A DNA stretch of 64,000 bases, from positions 186,001 to 250,000 of the forward strand of contig NZ_BMMT01000003.1 of assembly GCF_014646075.1 (NCBI RefSeq). Reading direction: 5' to 3'. This stretch comes from Saccharopolyspora thermophila (GTDB lineage Bacteria > Actinomycetota > Actinomycetes > Mycobacteriales > Pseudonocardiaceae). The position numbers were made by a program, and so were the translations under genes. The notes beneath the pieces are model-generated. The model ran no database searches, was not told the origin of the DNA, and saw only the letters and a program-made list of their open reading frames with translations. Of the stretch, positions 51,252 through 59,978 are shown in pieces; the first letter of the stretch is position 1, and every line of letters begins with the position of its first letter.

Positions 51252-52406
51252 CTAGGTGAGCAGCGCCGCGAGTTCCGCCGGGAGGGCGGCGTCCGCCGCC
51301 AGGGGCCGCTGCGCGACCAGCTGGGTCGCCCGCTGCGCGGTGAGTCCGGCTTCACCGGTGAGCACCGCCGTCGCGTGCGCCTCCGGTAGGGCGTTGAACC
51401 AGCGCCGGGCCAGCTCCGCCCGCCCGGCCGCGCTGGCTTCGCCGTGCAGCCGCAGCCGCGCCATGCCGCCGTCCGGGTAGATGTCCAGGCGCACGTGCGT
51501 CACCTCCGCCCGCACCGGCAGCTTCAGGCGGTGCCGGGTGTCCGGCTGCAGGCGGGTGCGCGGCAGCAGCTCGGTCCACGAGCCGGGGTCGTCGGGGTCG
51601 GCGGTGCGGGCGTCGCAGCCCGACAGCGACGCCCAGCCCGGCGCGTTGCCGATGAAGTAGCTCGTGTCCAGCTCCGCCCAGTGCACGGTGCCGGGCGCGG
51701 CGAGCCGGACCGAGACCCAGTCGTTGCCGTCGTCGCGGCGCCGCGCGGTCTCCCAGCCCTCGCCCATCACCCGGGTCAGGCCCGGGGCGAACAGGTTCGA
51801 CGGCGACGAGTAGAACATGTTGCTGCACCCGGTGACCTGGCTGCCGTTCTCCAGCGCGGCCAGATCGAGGGTCCCGGAGATCCAGCGCGGGTCGGCCACG
51901 GGTTCGCCATGCACGCGCAGGCGCGCGATGCCGCCGTCGGGGTGCATGCACAGCCGCACGTGGGTGTAGCGGCGGTCGCTGTCCACGTCGTAGACGTTGC
52001 GCGTGTCGCCCGCGGCCGGGGATTCCGGCAGGAGCTCCTCCCAGTCGGCCGCGGCGAGCTCCTCCGGGCTCGGGTAGCCCTCGACCGCGCATCCCTGCAC
52101 CGACACCGCGGGCGGGTAGTTGCCCTTGAAGAACGCGGTGTCGACGACCAGCTGCCGGACGATGCCGGGCAGCCCGAGCCGGATGATGGCGTGATCCACG
52201 CCGGGTTCGCGGCGGCGCCGGGTTTCCCAGCCGTCGTAGATCTGTCCTTTGTGGCCGAACGTGTAGGGCTGGTAGACGGGTTCCTCGGGCTTGATGAGGT
52301 TCTCCCGCTCGGCGAACAGTTCGTCGTTGGCGAACACGACACTGCCGCCGACGGCGCGGGATGCCAGGTCCGGCAACGTCGCGCGCCGAACGTCGTTGTG
52401 CTGCAT
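51252..52406 (-). CDS. alc: allantoicase
   Basis: This 384-residue enzyme hydrolyses allantoate to urea and ureidoglycolate. It has two homologous jelly-roll halves (about 18-165 and 185-330). Each contains GWETRRRR(E/D) followed by (D/N)(H/W)(A/V)..RL and a later THVRL(C/D)..PDGG(I/M)ARLR(V/L)HGE. A C-terminal extension of about 50 residues (ARRWFNALPEAHATAVL...) resembles the end of OHCU decarboxylases but is too short to be active. The ATG at 52406 matches the family start. Directly downstream of allB (14-base gap), in the ureide operon. Confidence 0.95.
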   Translation of the reverse strand: MQHNDVRRATLPDLASRAVGGSVVFANDELFAERENLIKPEEPVYQPYTFGHKGQIYDGWETRRRREPGVDHAIIRLGLPGIVRQLVVDTAFFKGNYPPAVSVQGCAVEGYPSPEELAAADWEELLPESPAAGDTRNVYDVDSDRRYTHVRLCMHPDGGIARLRVHGEPVADPRWISGTLDLAALENGSQVTGCSNMFYSSPSNLFAPGLTRVMGEGWETARRRDDGNDWVSVRLAAPGTVHWAELDTSYFIGNAPGWASLSGCDARTADPDDPGSWTELLPRTRLQPDTRHRLKLPVRAEVTHVRLDIYPDGGMARLRLHGEASAAGRAELARRWFNALPEAHATAVLTGEAGLTAQRATQLVAQRPLAADAALPAELAALLT

Positions 52407-52420
52407 GGATTCTCCGTAAC

Positions 52421-53776
52421 CTACGCTTCCTGGCGGATGAGCAGTTGCCCTCGGGGGTCGGTGATGTCCACGCCGTCGCCGGCGATCTGCTGACCGCGCA
52501 GCCAGGTCTGCCGCACCACCCCGGCCAGCGGCCGGCCGTGGTACGGCGAGACCGGATTGCGGTGGTGCAGCTTCGCCACGTCCACCACGAAGGCGTCGTC
52601 CGGCGCGAACACGCAGAGGTCGGCGTCCTGCCCGACCGCGATGGAGCCCTTGTGGCGCAGCCCGGCCAGTTCCGCCGGTTTGCGTGCCATCCACCGCACC
52701 ACGTCGGCGAGGCTGTGGCCGCGCAGCCGCGCCTGCGTCCACACCGCGGGCAGGCCGAGCTGGAGGCTGGCCACGCCGCCCCAGGCCACGCCGAAGTCGC
52801 CGATGTCGAACCGCTTGAGCTCGGGTGTGCACGGCGAGTGGTCACTGACCACGCAGTCGATGATGCCGTCGGCGAGCCCCTGCCACAGCAGTTCCCGGTT
52901 GCGGGCCTCGCGGATCGGCGGGCAGCACTTGAACTGGGTGGCGCCGTCGGGGATCTCCTCGGCGGTGAAGCTCAGGTAGTGCGGGCAGGTCTCGACGGTG
53001 ACCCGCACCCCGTCGGCCCGCGCGGAGGCGATCAGCGGCAGCGCGTCCGAAGAGGACAGATGCAGGATGTGCACCCGCGCGCCGATGCGCCGGGCCAGTT
53101 CGATGACCTGCGCGATGGCGACGTTCTCCGCGCCGCGCGGGCGGGACCGCAGGAAGTCACCGTAGGTCTCGCCGTGTGCCGTGGGGGCGTGCGCGATGGC
53201 GTCGGAGTCCTCGGCGTGCACAATCATCAGCGCGTCGTACCCGGCGAGCTCGCGCAGCGCCGCGTCGAGCTCGGTGGGGTTCAGCGGCGGGAACTCATCG
53301 ACGCCGGAGTGCAGCAGGAAGCACTTGAAGCCGAACACCCCGGCCTCGTGCAGGCCGCGCAGCTCGGCGAGGTTGCCGTGCACCGCGCCACCCCAGAAAC
53401 CGACGTCCACGTGGACCTTCTCCCGCGCTGTCTGGCGCTTGACCTCCAGCGCAGTGACGTCGATCGTCGGCGGCAGGCTGTTCAGCGGCATGTCCAGGAT
53501 GGTGGTGATGCCGCCGGCCGCGGCGGCCCGGGTGGCGGTGTCGAAACCCTCCCACTCGGTGCGGCCCGGGTCGTTGACGTGCACGTGGGTGTCGACCAGC
53601 CCGGGCAGCAGGACCTCGTCCGCGGCGAGCTCGATGGAGCGGGCGGCGTCGAGCTGGGCGTCCAGCGCCTCGACGGCCGCGATGCGGCCGTCGCGCACCG
53701 CGACGCTGCCGGACGTCTCCCCGTTCGGGCCGATGAGCCGTCGTGCGCGGAACACGACGTCGAAGGGCTCGGGCAA
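52421..53776 (-). CDS. allB: allantoinase
   Basis: This is a 451-residue metal-dependent cyclic amidohydrolase opening allantoin to allantoate. The binuclear site is visible: [18 protein letters not shown] (HxH), the Lys to be carbamylated in GFKCFL, His in VHAED, His in VHILHLSS and Asp in SDHSPC. The TTG at 53776 was chosen because AGGAGG lies 8 bases before it and the protein then starts [16 protein letters not shown], the normal N-terminus; the longer frame to 53839 would run through the operator. Operator TTCAACA-N3-TGTTGAA lies 26 bases upstream. First gene of allB-alc. Confidence 0.95.
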   Translation of the reverse strand: MPEPFDVVFRARRLIGPNGETSGSVAVRDGRIAAVEALDAQLDAARSIELAADEVLLPGLVDTHVHVNDPGRTEWEGFDTATRAAAAGGITTILDMPLNSLPPTIDVTALEVKRQTAREKVHVDVGFWGGAVHGNLAELRGLHEAGVFGFKCFLLHSGVDEFPPLNPTELDAALRELAGYDALMIVHAEDSDAIAHAPTAHGETYGDFLRSRPRGAENVAIAQVIELARRIGARVHILHLSSSDALPLIASARADGVRVTVETCPHYLSFTAEEIPDGATQFKCCPPIREARNRELLWQGLADGIIDCVVSDHSPCTPELKRFDIGDFGVAWGGVASLQLGLPAVWTQARLRGHSLADVVRWMARKPAELAGLRHKGSIAVGQDADLCVFAPDDAFVVDVAKLHHRNPVSPYHGRPLAGVVRQTWLRGQQIAGDGVDITDPRGQLLIRQEA

Positions 53777-54147
53777 CGCGGCTACCTCCTCGTCTGAAAA
53801 CTTCAACAAAGTGTTGAACTCCGCTGCTCGCCGGGTCAAGGCGAGCGGCCCGTTCGACCAGCCGGTCCGGGCGGGCGCCGCGGATCAGCTCGACCGGCCA
53901 TGCTCGGCCGGCGACCGTCTCGCGCCAGTCGGTGCCGCGCCAGCAGGCTCGCGCCGACCATTCTTTCGTATCGTGAAGTATACTTATCGTTGACTGAAAT
54001 ACTCGGCGATGTCCGACGCCCCGTCAAGAGCCTCCGGGGCGCAATCGATTCAGCGCAGCGTGCCGGACTCGCCACGGCTTCACATCGGCCGCCGTTCGTC
54101 CTGCCGCACGTGTTGGACACCGCGGACACGAGACGCGGTTGAGCAGG
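53777..54147. other. 371-bp intergenic region between allB and glxK
   Basis: No gene is supported. It holds the allB promoter/operator at 53802-53839. Further off lie a TTC-N7-GAA dyad (about 53966-53978) and a perfect AAGTATACTT palindrome (53976-53985), both in an AT-rich patch that may be another regulatory site. Short frames cross the region on both strands but resemble nothing. Confidence 0.4.
53802..53839 (-). promoter_or_regulatory. allB promoter with ureide operator
   Basis: A perfect inverted repeat TTCAACA-AAG-TGTTGAA at 53802-53818. On the minus strand a possible -35 TTGACC (53839-53834) and -10 AACACT (53815-53810) are 18 bases apart, so the repeat covers the -10. The same repeat occurs before uraD at 59979-59995. 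Fits a repressor site. Confidence 0.65.
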
Positions 54148-55269
54148 TCAGAGGTGGTTCTTGGCGAGTTGCTCGGCGACGTCCGCAAGCAGGGTGGCCG
54201 CTTCGCGGATGCAGCGCTGCGCGTCCGGTTCGACGTCCGCCAAGGCGTAGACGCCCTCGATGCCCGCCTCGCGGAGGCGTTCCGGCGCCAGCTGGCAGCG
54301 GCCCGCCACGGCCACCACCGGGACGCCCTCCGCCGCGGCTCGCGCGGCGACCCCGGCGGGGCCCTTGCCGTGCAGGGTCTGCTCGTCGATCGAGCCCTCG
54401 CCGATGACCACCAGACCCGCTCCGGCGAGCAGCCGGTCGAAGCCGATCAGCTCGAGGATCACGTCGACACCGGGCCGCATCCGCGCACCCAGCACCGCCA
54501 GCGCCCCGTAGCCGACGCCGCCCGCGGCACCGGCGCCGGGCTGGTCGGCCACGTCGCGTCCGCCCGCCGCCAGCACGGCCCGCGCGAACCGCGCCAGCGC
54601 CTCGTCCAGGAACCGCACCTGATCCGGGGTTGCGCCCTTCTGCGGCCCATACACGTGCGCGGCGCCGTTCGGGCCGAGCAACGGATTGTCCACATCGGAT
54701 GCCAGGATCACGTCGGTCTCCGCCAGCCGGGGATCCAGCCCCGAAAGGTCCACTTCGGCCACCTCGGCGAGTGGTCCACCGCCCGGGGGCAACGGGTTGC
54801 CCGCAGCGTCCAGCACCCGTGCCCCCAGGGCGGTGAGCATCCCGGCGCCGCCGTCGGTGCTCGCGCTGCCGCCGACGCCGAGCACCACGGTCCGCGCGCC
54901 CGCGTCGAGCGCCGCCCGGATCGCCTCACCGGTGCCCACGCTGGAGGCCGACAGCGGGGCCAGCGCGTCCGGGTCGAGCAGCGCCAGCCCGGAAGCCGAG
55001 GCCAGCTCCACCACGGCCGTCTCGCCGTGCAGCGCGATCTCGGTGTCCACCGGCTCGCCGACCGGGCCGGTGACCCGCACCGGCACCGCCGCGTACCCGC
55101 TGGCCACCGCGGCGCGCACGGTGCCGTCGCCGCCGTCGGCGACCGGCGCCAGCCTAACCTCCACGTCGGCCCGGACACGACGCAGTCCGGCGGCCACCGC
55201 CTCGGCGACCTCCGCCGCGGTGAGCGAGCCCTTGAACTTGTCCGGCGCGATCAGGACTGGACCAGGCAC
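54148..55269 (-). CDS. glxK: glycerate kinase (GarK/GlxK family)
   Basis: This 373-residue enzyme phosphorylates D-glycerate, the last step in bringing glyoxylate carbon to central metabolism. It starts VLIAPDKFKGSLTAAEVAEAVAAGL, has PVADGGDGTVRA, GVGGSASTDGGAGMLTALGAR and the C-terminal EGSIDEQTLHGKGPAGVAARA, all family signatures. GTG start at 55269. It lies downstream of gcl in the same direction but behind a 16-bp-stem terminator, so expression is separate or reduced. Confidence 0.95.
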   Translation of the reverse strand: MPGPVLIAPDKFKGSLTAAEVAEAVAAGLRRVRADVEVRLAPVADGGDGTVRAAVASGYAAVPVRVTGPVGEPVDTEIALHGETAVVELASASGLALLDPDALAPLSASSVGTGEAIRAALDAGARTVVLGVGGSASTDGGAGMLTALGARVLDAAGNPLPPGGGPLAEVAEVDLSGLDPRLAETDVILASDVDNPLLGPNGAAHVYGPQKGATPDQVRFLDEALARFARAVLAAGGRDVADQPGAGAAGGVGYGALAVLGARMRPGVDVILELIGFDRLLAGAGLVVIGEGSIDEQTLHGKGPAGVAARAAAEGVPVVAVAGRCQLAPERLREAGIEGVYALADVEPDAQRCIREAATLLADVAEQLAKNHL

Positions 55270-55294
55270 AGCGAACTCCCGAGATCATCAGGGT

Positions 55295-55340
55295 GGTGTC
55301 CTCCGCCGGGACGCCCGGCACGAACCCGGCGGAGGACACC
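55295..55340 (-). terminator. strong hairpin between gcl and glxK
   Basis: A perfect 16-bp inverted repeat (GGTGTCCTCCGCCGGG / CCCGGCGGAGGACACC) with a 14-base loop. It lies 63 bases after the gcl stop and 25 before the glxK start. Confidence 0.8.
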
Positions 55341-55402
55341 AATGGGTCATCGGGTATTCCACCCGACCACCCCGTCCAGGGGAAGTGCGATCCCACCACA
55401 CG

Positions 55403-57106
55403 TCATGCGTTCGGCACCGGCTCCGGTTCGATCATGGCGTCGATGCGGATGCCGCGGGCCGTGGTGGCCTCGCGCTCGATCATCACCTCGACCAGGACCG
55501 GGCGACTGGTGGCGACGGCCTCCTTGCGCGCCCACTCGATGGTCTCGGCGAGCTCGCCCGGCTCGAAGACGCGGCGGCCGGAGCAGCCGTACGCCTCCAT
55601 GATCCTGACGTTGTCCGTGCCGTGCTCGTCGTAGTGGATGTCCACCTCGGTCTTCATGCCGAACGCGTCGCCCTCGGCCTGCCGGATCAGGCCCAGGTAC
55701 TCGTTGTTCAGCATGATGATGACGAACGGGATGTCGTACTGGGCGGCGACCGCCAGCTCCTCCACCAGGAACTGGAACGAGTAGTCGCCGACCACCGCGA
55801 CCACCTCGGCGTCCGGCCTGGCGGACTTGACGCCGATCGCGGCCGGGATCTCCCAGCCGAGCGGCCCGGCCTGGCCGCACACCTGGTAGTGCCGCGGCAG
55901 GTGCGCGGTCTGGAACTGGCCACCCCAGATCTGGTACAGGCCGATCGCGGTGACGAAGTAGGTCTCCGGCGGGAAGATCTGGTTGATCTCCCGGTACACC
56001 CGCGGCGCCTTGATCGGCACGGTGTCGTAGTCGTCCGGCCTGGTCAGGGTCTGCTTGAGGACACCGACCCGGGCCACCCACGAGGAGAAGTCCGGCCTCG
56101 CGCCCCGCTCGCGGGCGGCCGCCAGCAGCGCGTCCAGGAACAGCCGGGTGTCGGAGACGATGCCGAGGTCGGGCCCGAACACCTTGCCGATCTGGGTGGG
56201 TTCGATGTCGACGTGGATGAACCTGCGCTGCCCCCGGTAGACGTCCAGCGCACCGGTGTGCCGGTCGCCGAAGCGGGCACCGAGCGCCAGCACCAGGTCG
56301 GCTTCCAGGAACGACTGGTTACCGTAGCGCTGGCTGGTCTGGATGCCGGTCATGCCGGCGAACAGCTCGTGGTCCTCCGGGAAGGAGCCCTTGCCCATCA
56401 GCGTGGTCTGCACCGGGATGCCGAGCAGTTCGGCCAGTTCGCGCAGCTGTTCGTGGGCGTCGCCGAGGATGACACCGCCGCCGGCCAGGATCAGCGGGCG
56501 CTCGGCTTCCAGCAGCATGTCCAGCGCCCGCTCGACCCGCGGCTGGTGCGGCTCGACGCGCGGCACCGGCAGCGGCGCGTCCAGCCCGGGGTCCCACTCG
56601 ATTTTCTGCATCTGCACGTCCAGCGGCAGGTCGATCAGAACGGGGCCGGGGCGGCCGGAGCGGGCGATGCGGAACGCCTCGCGGAAGATCCACGGCGCCT
56701 GCGCGGCCTCCCTGACCTGCACGGCCCACTTGGTGACCGGCCTGGCGATGTCGACGATGTCGACGGCCTGGAACGCCTCCTGGTGCAGCTTGGTGGACAC
56801 CGCCTGGCCGGTGATGCACAGGATCGGGATCGAGTCGGCCTGGGCGGTGTAGAGGCCGGTGATCATGTTGGTGCCCGCGGGGCCGGAGGTGCCGATGGCG
56901 ACGCCGACCTTGCCGGTGGTGCGGGCCCAGCCGTCGGCCATGTGGGTGGCGCCCTCTTCGTGGCGCACGATCAGGTGTTTGATGCCGCTGTGCTCCATGG
57001 CCGCGTACAGCGGCAGGATCGCCGCACCGGGGCAGCCGAAGGTGATGTCGACGCCCTCGGACTTCAGCACGTCGACGACCGCCTGCATGACGGGGACTTC
57101 GGGCAT
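55403..57106 (-). CDS. gcl: glyoxylate carboligase (ThDP-dependent)
   Basis: This 567-residue protein of the acetolactate-synthase fold would condense two glyoxylates to tartronate semialdehyde plus CO2. It aligns well with E. coli Gcl: GTSGPAGTNMITGLYTAQADSIPILCITGQA, FQAVDIVDIARPVTKWAVQVREA, RSGRPGPVLIDLP, DIEPTQIGKVFGPDLGIVSD and CGQAGPLGWEIPAAIGV, with the ThDP/Mg motif GDYSFQFLVEELAVAAQYDIPFVIIMLNN. It differs at the hallmark position: E. coli has Val51 (HVEG) and here it is E50 (HEEG), the usual Glu of other ThDP enzymes. It is also about 25 residues shorter. Neighbours hyi and glxR support the role. Confidence 0.88.
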   Translation of the reverse strand: MPEVPVMQAVVDVLKSEGVDITFGCPGAAILPLYAAMEHSGIKHLIVRHEEGATHMADGWARTTGKVGVAIGTSGPAGTNMITGLYTAQADSIPILCITGQAVSTKLHQEAFQAVDIVDIARPVTKWAVQVREAAQAPWIFREAFRIARSGRPGPVLIDLPLDVQMQKIEWDPGLDAPLPVPRVEPHQPRVERALDMLLEAERPLILAGGGVILGDAHEQLRELAELLGIPVQTTLMGKGSFPEDHELFAGMTGIQTSQRYGNQSFLEADLVLALGARFGDRHTGALDVYRGQRRFIHVDIEPTQIGKVFGPDLGIVSDTRLFLDALLAAARERGARPDFSSWVARVGVLKQTLTRPDDYDTVPIKAPRVYREINQIFPPETYFVTAIGLYQIWGGQFQTAHLPRHYQVCGQAGPLGWEIPAAIGVKSARPDAEVVAVVGDYSFQFLVEELAVAAQYDIPFVIIMLNNEYLGLIRQAEGDAFGMKTEVDIHYDEHGTDNVRIMEAYGCSGRRVFEPGELAETIEWARKEAVATSRPVLVEVMIEREATTARGIRIDAMIEPEPVPNA

Positions 57107-57324
57107 GGTGTAAGACTTCCTCTCGGGTGCGCGCCGCGGCGCGCACCGTGTTGGGAGCGGGTCGGTGGTCGAGTTGCTTGGCGGCGCTGGACCGCCGACC
57201 CGTGACCGTTGTACTGCTTCGCGGGGTTTCCGCGTTGGGGATCAGGTGGTGCTGCGTGGTCGCCGCAGGAGACGAGGGACCCGCACGCAGCACCACCCGG
57301 CCGGGACGAGTTCGAGGACACCCC

Positions 57325-58203
57325 TCAGTCGCGACCGTTGAGCTGGGTGATCTGCCTGAGCAGGCCCGAGTGGTCGAGCTTGCCGTCGCCCTGCGCGACG
57401 GCGGCGGCGACGAGCTGGCTCACCAGCGCGCCGAGTGGGATCGTCAGGCCCGCCTCGCGTGCCGCGGACTGCACGATGCCCATGTCCTTGTGGTGCAGTT
57501 CGAGCCGGAAGCCGGGGGCGAACTCGCGGTTGCGCATCTTGTCGCCCTTGGCGTCGAGCACGGCACTGCCCGCGAGCCCGCCGCCGAGGACCTTCAGGCC
57601 CGCCTCGGTGTCCACGCCGTGCGCCTCCAGGAACACCAGCGCCTCGGCGAGCAGGCCGATGTGGCCGGCGACCATGAGCTGGTTGGCGGCCTTCACGGTC
57701 TGTCCGGCCCCGGACGGTCCAACGTGGACGATCGTGGAGCCGACGGCCTCCAGCACCCCGCGGGCCGCGGCGAAGGCGTCCGCCTCGCCGCCGACCATGA
57801 TCGACAGGGTGCCGTCGATGGCCTTGGGCTCACCGCCGCTGACCGGCGCGTCGAGAGCCTTGACGCCCTTCTCGGCGCCGGCTTCGGCGACGCGGCGCGA
57901 CACGTCGGGGCGGATGGTGCTGCAGTCGATGAGCAGCGTGCCCGGCTCGGCGTTGGCCAGCACGCCGTCCTCGCCGAGCACGACGGCTTCGACGTCCGGC
58001 GAGTCGGGCAGCATGGTGACCACAACCTCGGCGCCGCGGACGGCCTCCGCCACACTCGAGGCGGCCTTGCCGCCGTCGGCGACCAGCTTGTCGACCTTGG
58101 CCCGGCTGCGGTTGTAACCGGTGACCTCGTGGCCGGCCTTGACCAGGTTGGCGGCCATCGGGCCGCCCATGATGCCCAGCCCGATGAATCCGACCTTGCT
58201 CAT
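57325..58203 (-). CDS. glxR: 2-hydroxy-3-oxopropionate (tartronate semialdehyde) reductase
   Basis: This is a 292-residue beta-hydroxyacid dehydrogenase that reduces tartronate semialdehyde to D-glycerate. The NAD(P) fold is at the start (KVGFIGLGIMGGPMAANLVKAGHEVTGYNRS). DAPVSGGEPKAIDGTLSIMVGG is the substrate motif, and the catalytic Lys is in GQTVKAANQLMVAGHIGLLAEALVF. The ATG at 58203 has GGAGGAG just upstream; a GTG two codons earlier is possible. It lies between hyi (56-base gap) and gcl (218-base gap) on the same strand. Confidence 0.95.
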   Translation of the reverse strand: MSKVGFIGLGIMGGPMAANLVKAGHEVTGYNRSRAKVDKLVADGGKAASSVAEAVRGAEVVVTMLPDSPDVEAVVLGEDGVLANAEPGTLLIDCSTIRPDVSRRVAEAGAEKGVKALDAPVSGGEPKAIDGTLSIMVGGEADAFAAARGVLEAVGSTIVHVGPSGAGQTVKAANQLMVAGHIGLLAEALVFLEAHGVDTEAGLKVLGGGLAGSAVLDAKGDKMRNREFAPGFRLELHHKDMGIVQSAAREAGLTIPLGALVSQLVAAAVAQGDGKLDHSGLLRQITQLNGRD

Positions 58204-58259
58204 TGGCACTCCTCCATGTCGTGTGGTCGCGCGCTCTCCCGCACGGCGGCACGACCGCG

Positions 58260-59060
58260 TCAGCGCTTGATCCAGTGGAAGCTGTCGGCGCTGGCCCCGC
58301 TCGGCTTGTACTCCAGGCCGATGTTGCCGGCGTAGCCCGCCGCGTCGAGCTTGTCGAAGTAGCGCTCGAAGTCGATCTCGCCGGTGCCTGGCTCGTTGCG
58401 GCCCGGGGCGTCAGCGATCTGCACGTGCCCGATGGCGCCGGCGTGCCGGTCCAGGACCGCGTCCGGGTCATCGCCGTTGACCACCAGGTGATAGATGTCG
58501 AACAGCAGGCGCAGGTTGTCCACGCCGCCCTCGGCGTGCACCCGGTCAATCACCGCGAGCGCGTCGGCCGCCGTCTTCAGCGGGTACGCGGGCATGCCGC
58601 TGACCGGCTCGATCAGCACCACCCCGTCGATGCGGGACACCGCCGTGGCGGCCCGAATGAGGCTTTCGGTGGCGACCTGGTCCTGCGCGGCCGGGTCGAC
58701 GCCGTCGGTCCGGTTGCCGTACAGGGCGTTGAAGGCCCGGCAGCCGAGCCGTTCGCCGATGCCGACGACGACGTCGACGTTGTCGGCGAACTCCCCGGCC
58801 CGGTCGGGGTCAGACAGCACGCCGCGGTCCCCGGCGGGCATGTCACCGGCGAAGAAGTTCAGCCCCACCAGGGAAACCCCGGCGTCGGTGATGGCCCGCA
58901 CGAACCGGTCCACGTCGCGGTCGGACGGCACGGCGACCGGGAACGGCCACCAGAACTCGACCTTGTCGAAGCCGGCGGCCTTGGCGGCGGCGGGCCGCTC
59001 CAGCACGTCGAGCTCGGTGAACAGGATCGAGAGATTGACGTCGTAGCGGTTGGGATCCAT
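58260..59060 (-). CDS. hyi: hydroxypyruvate isomerase
   Basis: This is a 266-residue xylose-isomerase-like TIM barrel that interconverts hydroxypyruvate and tartronate semialdehyde. Signatures: VNLSILFTELDVLERPAAAKAAGFDKVEFWWPFP, NFFAGDMPAGDRG, LIEPVSGMPAYPLKT, LLFDIYHLVVNGDD, HVQIADAPGRNEPGTGEIDF and LEYKPSG, with metal ligands Glu, Asp, His and Glu in those motifs. The ATG at 59060 matches the family start. First gene of hyi-glxR-gcl; a pair of 20-bp repeats lies 55-95 bases upstream. Confidence 0.95.
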   Translation of the reverse strand: MDPNRYDVNLSILFTELDVLERPAAAKAAGFDKVEFWWPFPVAVPSDRDVDRFVRAITDAGVSLVGLNFFAGDMPAGDRGVLSDPDRAGEFADNVDVVVGIGERLGCRAFNALYGNRTDGVDPAAQDQVATESLIRAATAVSRIDGVVLIEPVSGMPAYPLKTAADALAVIDRVHAEGGVDNLRLLFDIYHLVVNGDDPDAVLDRHAGAIGHVQIADAPGRNEPGTGEIDFERYFDKLDAAGYAGNIGLEYKPSGASADSFHWIKR

Positions 59061-59114
59061 CAGCACCCCCCGGTTCGGGGATCTGCGGCGCGACGACGTC
59101 CGCGCCACATCCCT

Positions 59115-59155
59115 CGCTTATTTCATAATATGGAAGTCTTATTTCGTACAACGGT
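59115..59155 (-). promoter_or_regulatory. tandem operator upstream of hyi-glxR-gcl
   Basis: Two 20-bp direct copies (59115-59134 and 59136-59155), 15 of 20 positions identical, starts 21 bases apart, in an AT-rich patch. Both begin CTTATTTC; copy 1 contains the dyad TTTCATA-A-TATGGAA (one mismatch). The spacing of two helical turns and the TTCC/GGAA half-sites fit an IclR-type regulator such as AllR. No IclR gene is in the window. Confidence 0.6.
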
Positions 59156-59304
59156 AGATTAACCGCGTTTCGTCCGGCGGTCAACGCCACCGTCGGAGTT
59201 ACCGGCCGGTCACCGCGACGCCACCACCAGCGCGGACGCCGCCGGCCTGCACACACCGGACCGCAACGGCAGCGCAGCGGATACCGTGCGAGCAGGAGGT
59301 CACC

Positions 59305-59559
59305 ATGATCTTGCGAGCAGAGTTCACCACCGAACCCTTCGAGGGCGAAGGCGAGCCACCCGCGCACGCCACGGCCGCCCGGGACCGCCTCCGCGCCGCG
59401 GGCCTCGAACCCGACTTCGGCCCGCTGGGCACCTCGGTCACCGCCGAACGCGAGGTGCTCCTGCCCGCACTCGCCGCGGTGCTCGACACGGTGCTGGACA
59501 CCGGGGCGCACCGGATCACCCTGCAGGTGACGGTCGGCCCCACTGAGGACGAGGTCTAG
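59305..59559 (+). CDS. MTH1187/YkoF-like thiamine-binding fold protein
   Basis: This is an 84-residue protein with pattern MILRAEFTTEPFEGEGEPPAHATAARDRLRAAGLEPDFGPLGTSVTAEREVLLPALAAVLDTVLDTGAHRITLQVTV. The ferredoxin-like fold and the 'EFTxEPF ... AGL..DFGP.GT' motif match the MTH1187/YkoF-related small thiamine-binding family. The role in this context is unknown. AGGAGGT lies before the ATG. It is divergent from hyi. Its stop codon TAG is part of the -10 of the following gene. Confidence 0.78.
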   Translation: MILRAEFTTEPFEGEGEPPAHATAARDRLRAAGLEPDFGPLGTSVTAEREVLLPALAAVLDTVLDTGAHRITLQVTVGPTEDEV

Positions 59560-59562
59560 GCT
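59557..59562 (+). promoter_or_regulatory. -10 of leaderless HTH transcript
   Basis: TAGGCT lies exactly seven bases before the GTG at 59570. It overlaps the stop codon of the preceding gene, so the regulator may have its own promoter inside the two-gene unit. Confidence 0.45.
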
Positions 59563-59569
59563 GGTCAGC

Positions 59570-59932
59570 GTGCATCCGCTCGGCCACGCGATCGCCCCAC
59601 TGCTGGAGCGCGTCGGCGGCACCGCCGTGCCCGCCGACGAGCGCGAACCGGGGGACATCGTCCTGTACTGGGAGGGCGTCCCGGCGGTCGCCGTGCGCCT
59701 GCCCGGCGAGGAGCTGACCAGCGCGCTCGACCGGATGATCCGGACCGTCGAGGACGAGCTGGGCGGACGCCTGCCGGACCTGCCGCGCGCGGACAAGCAG
59801 CGCGCGGTCCGGCTGCTCGAGGAGCGCGGCGCGTTCACCCTCCGCAAGTCGGTCGAGACGGTGGCCAAGGCCCTCGGCGTCAGCCGCTTCACGGTCTACA
59901 ACTACCTCAACCGCGAGCAGTCCCGCGGCTGA
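59570..59932 (+). CDS. small DauR-like helix-turn-helix protein, candidate ureide regulator
   Basis: This is a 120-residue protein. The C-terminal half (about 62-116) is a DauR/YheO-type HTH (HTH_22): DLPRADKQRAVRLLEERGAFTLRKSVETVAKALGVSRFTVYNYLNRE. The N-terminal half (1-60, ending VAVRLPGEELTSALDRMIRTVEDELG) is too short for the PAS-like domain of DauR and looks like a small alpha/beta ligand or dimer domain. It sits 213 bases before uraD, in the same direction. The likely role is regulation of the uricase genes (inference from position). GTG start with a leaderless-type -10. Confidence 0.82.
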   Translation: MHPLGHAIAPLLERVGGTAVPADEREPGDIVLYWEGVPAVAVRLPGEELTSALDRMIRTVEDELGGRLPDLPRADKQRAVRLLEERGAFTLRKSVETVAKALGVSRFTVYNYLNREQSRG

Positions 59933-59978
59933 CGAACTCCCCCGATTGGGCTACTCGCACACCTCCTCACCAGGATTT

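Noticed and set aside
53836-54142. Short frames on both strands between allB and glxK
   Set aside because: They cross promoter-like AT-rich sequence and operators, match nothing known and lack ribosome-binding sites.
54148-57205. Plus-strand frames of up to 839 codons over glxK and gcl
   Set aside because: Antisense shadows; real genes are on the minus strand with full catalytic motifs.
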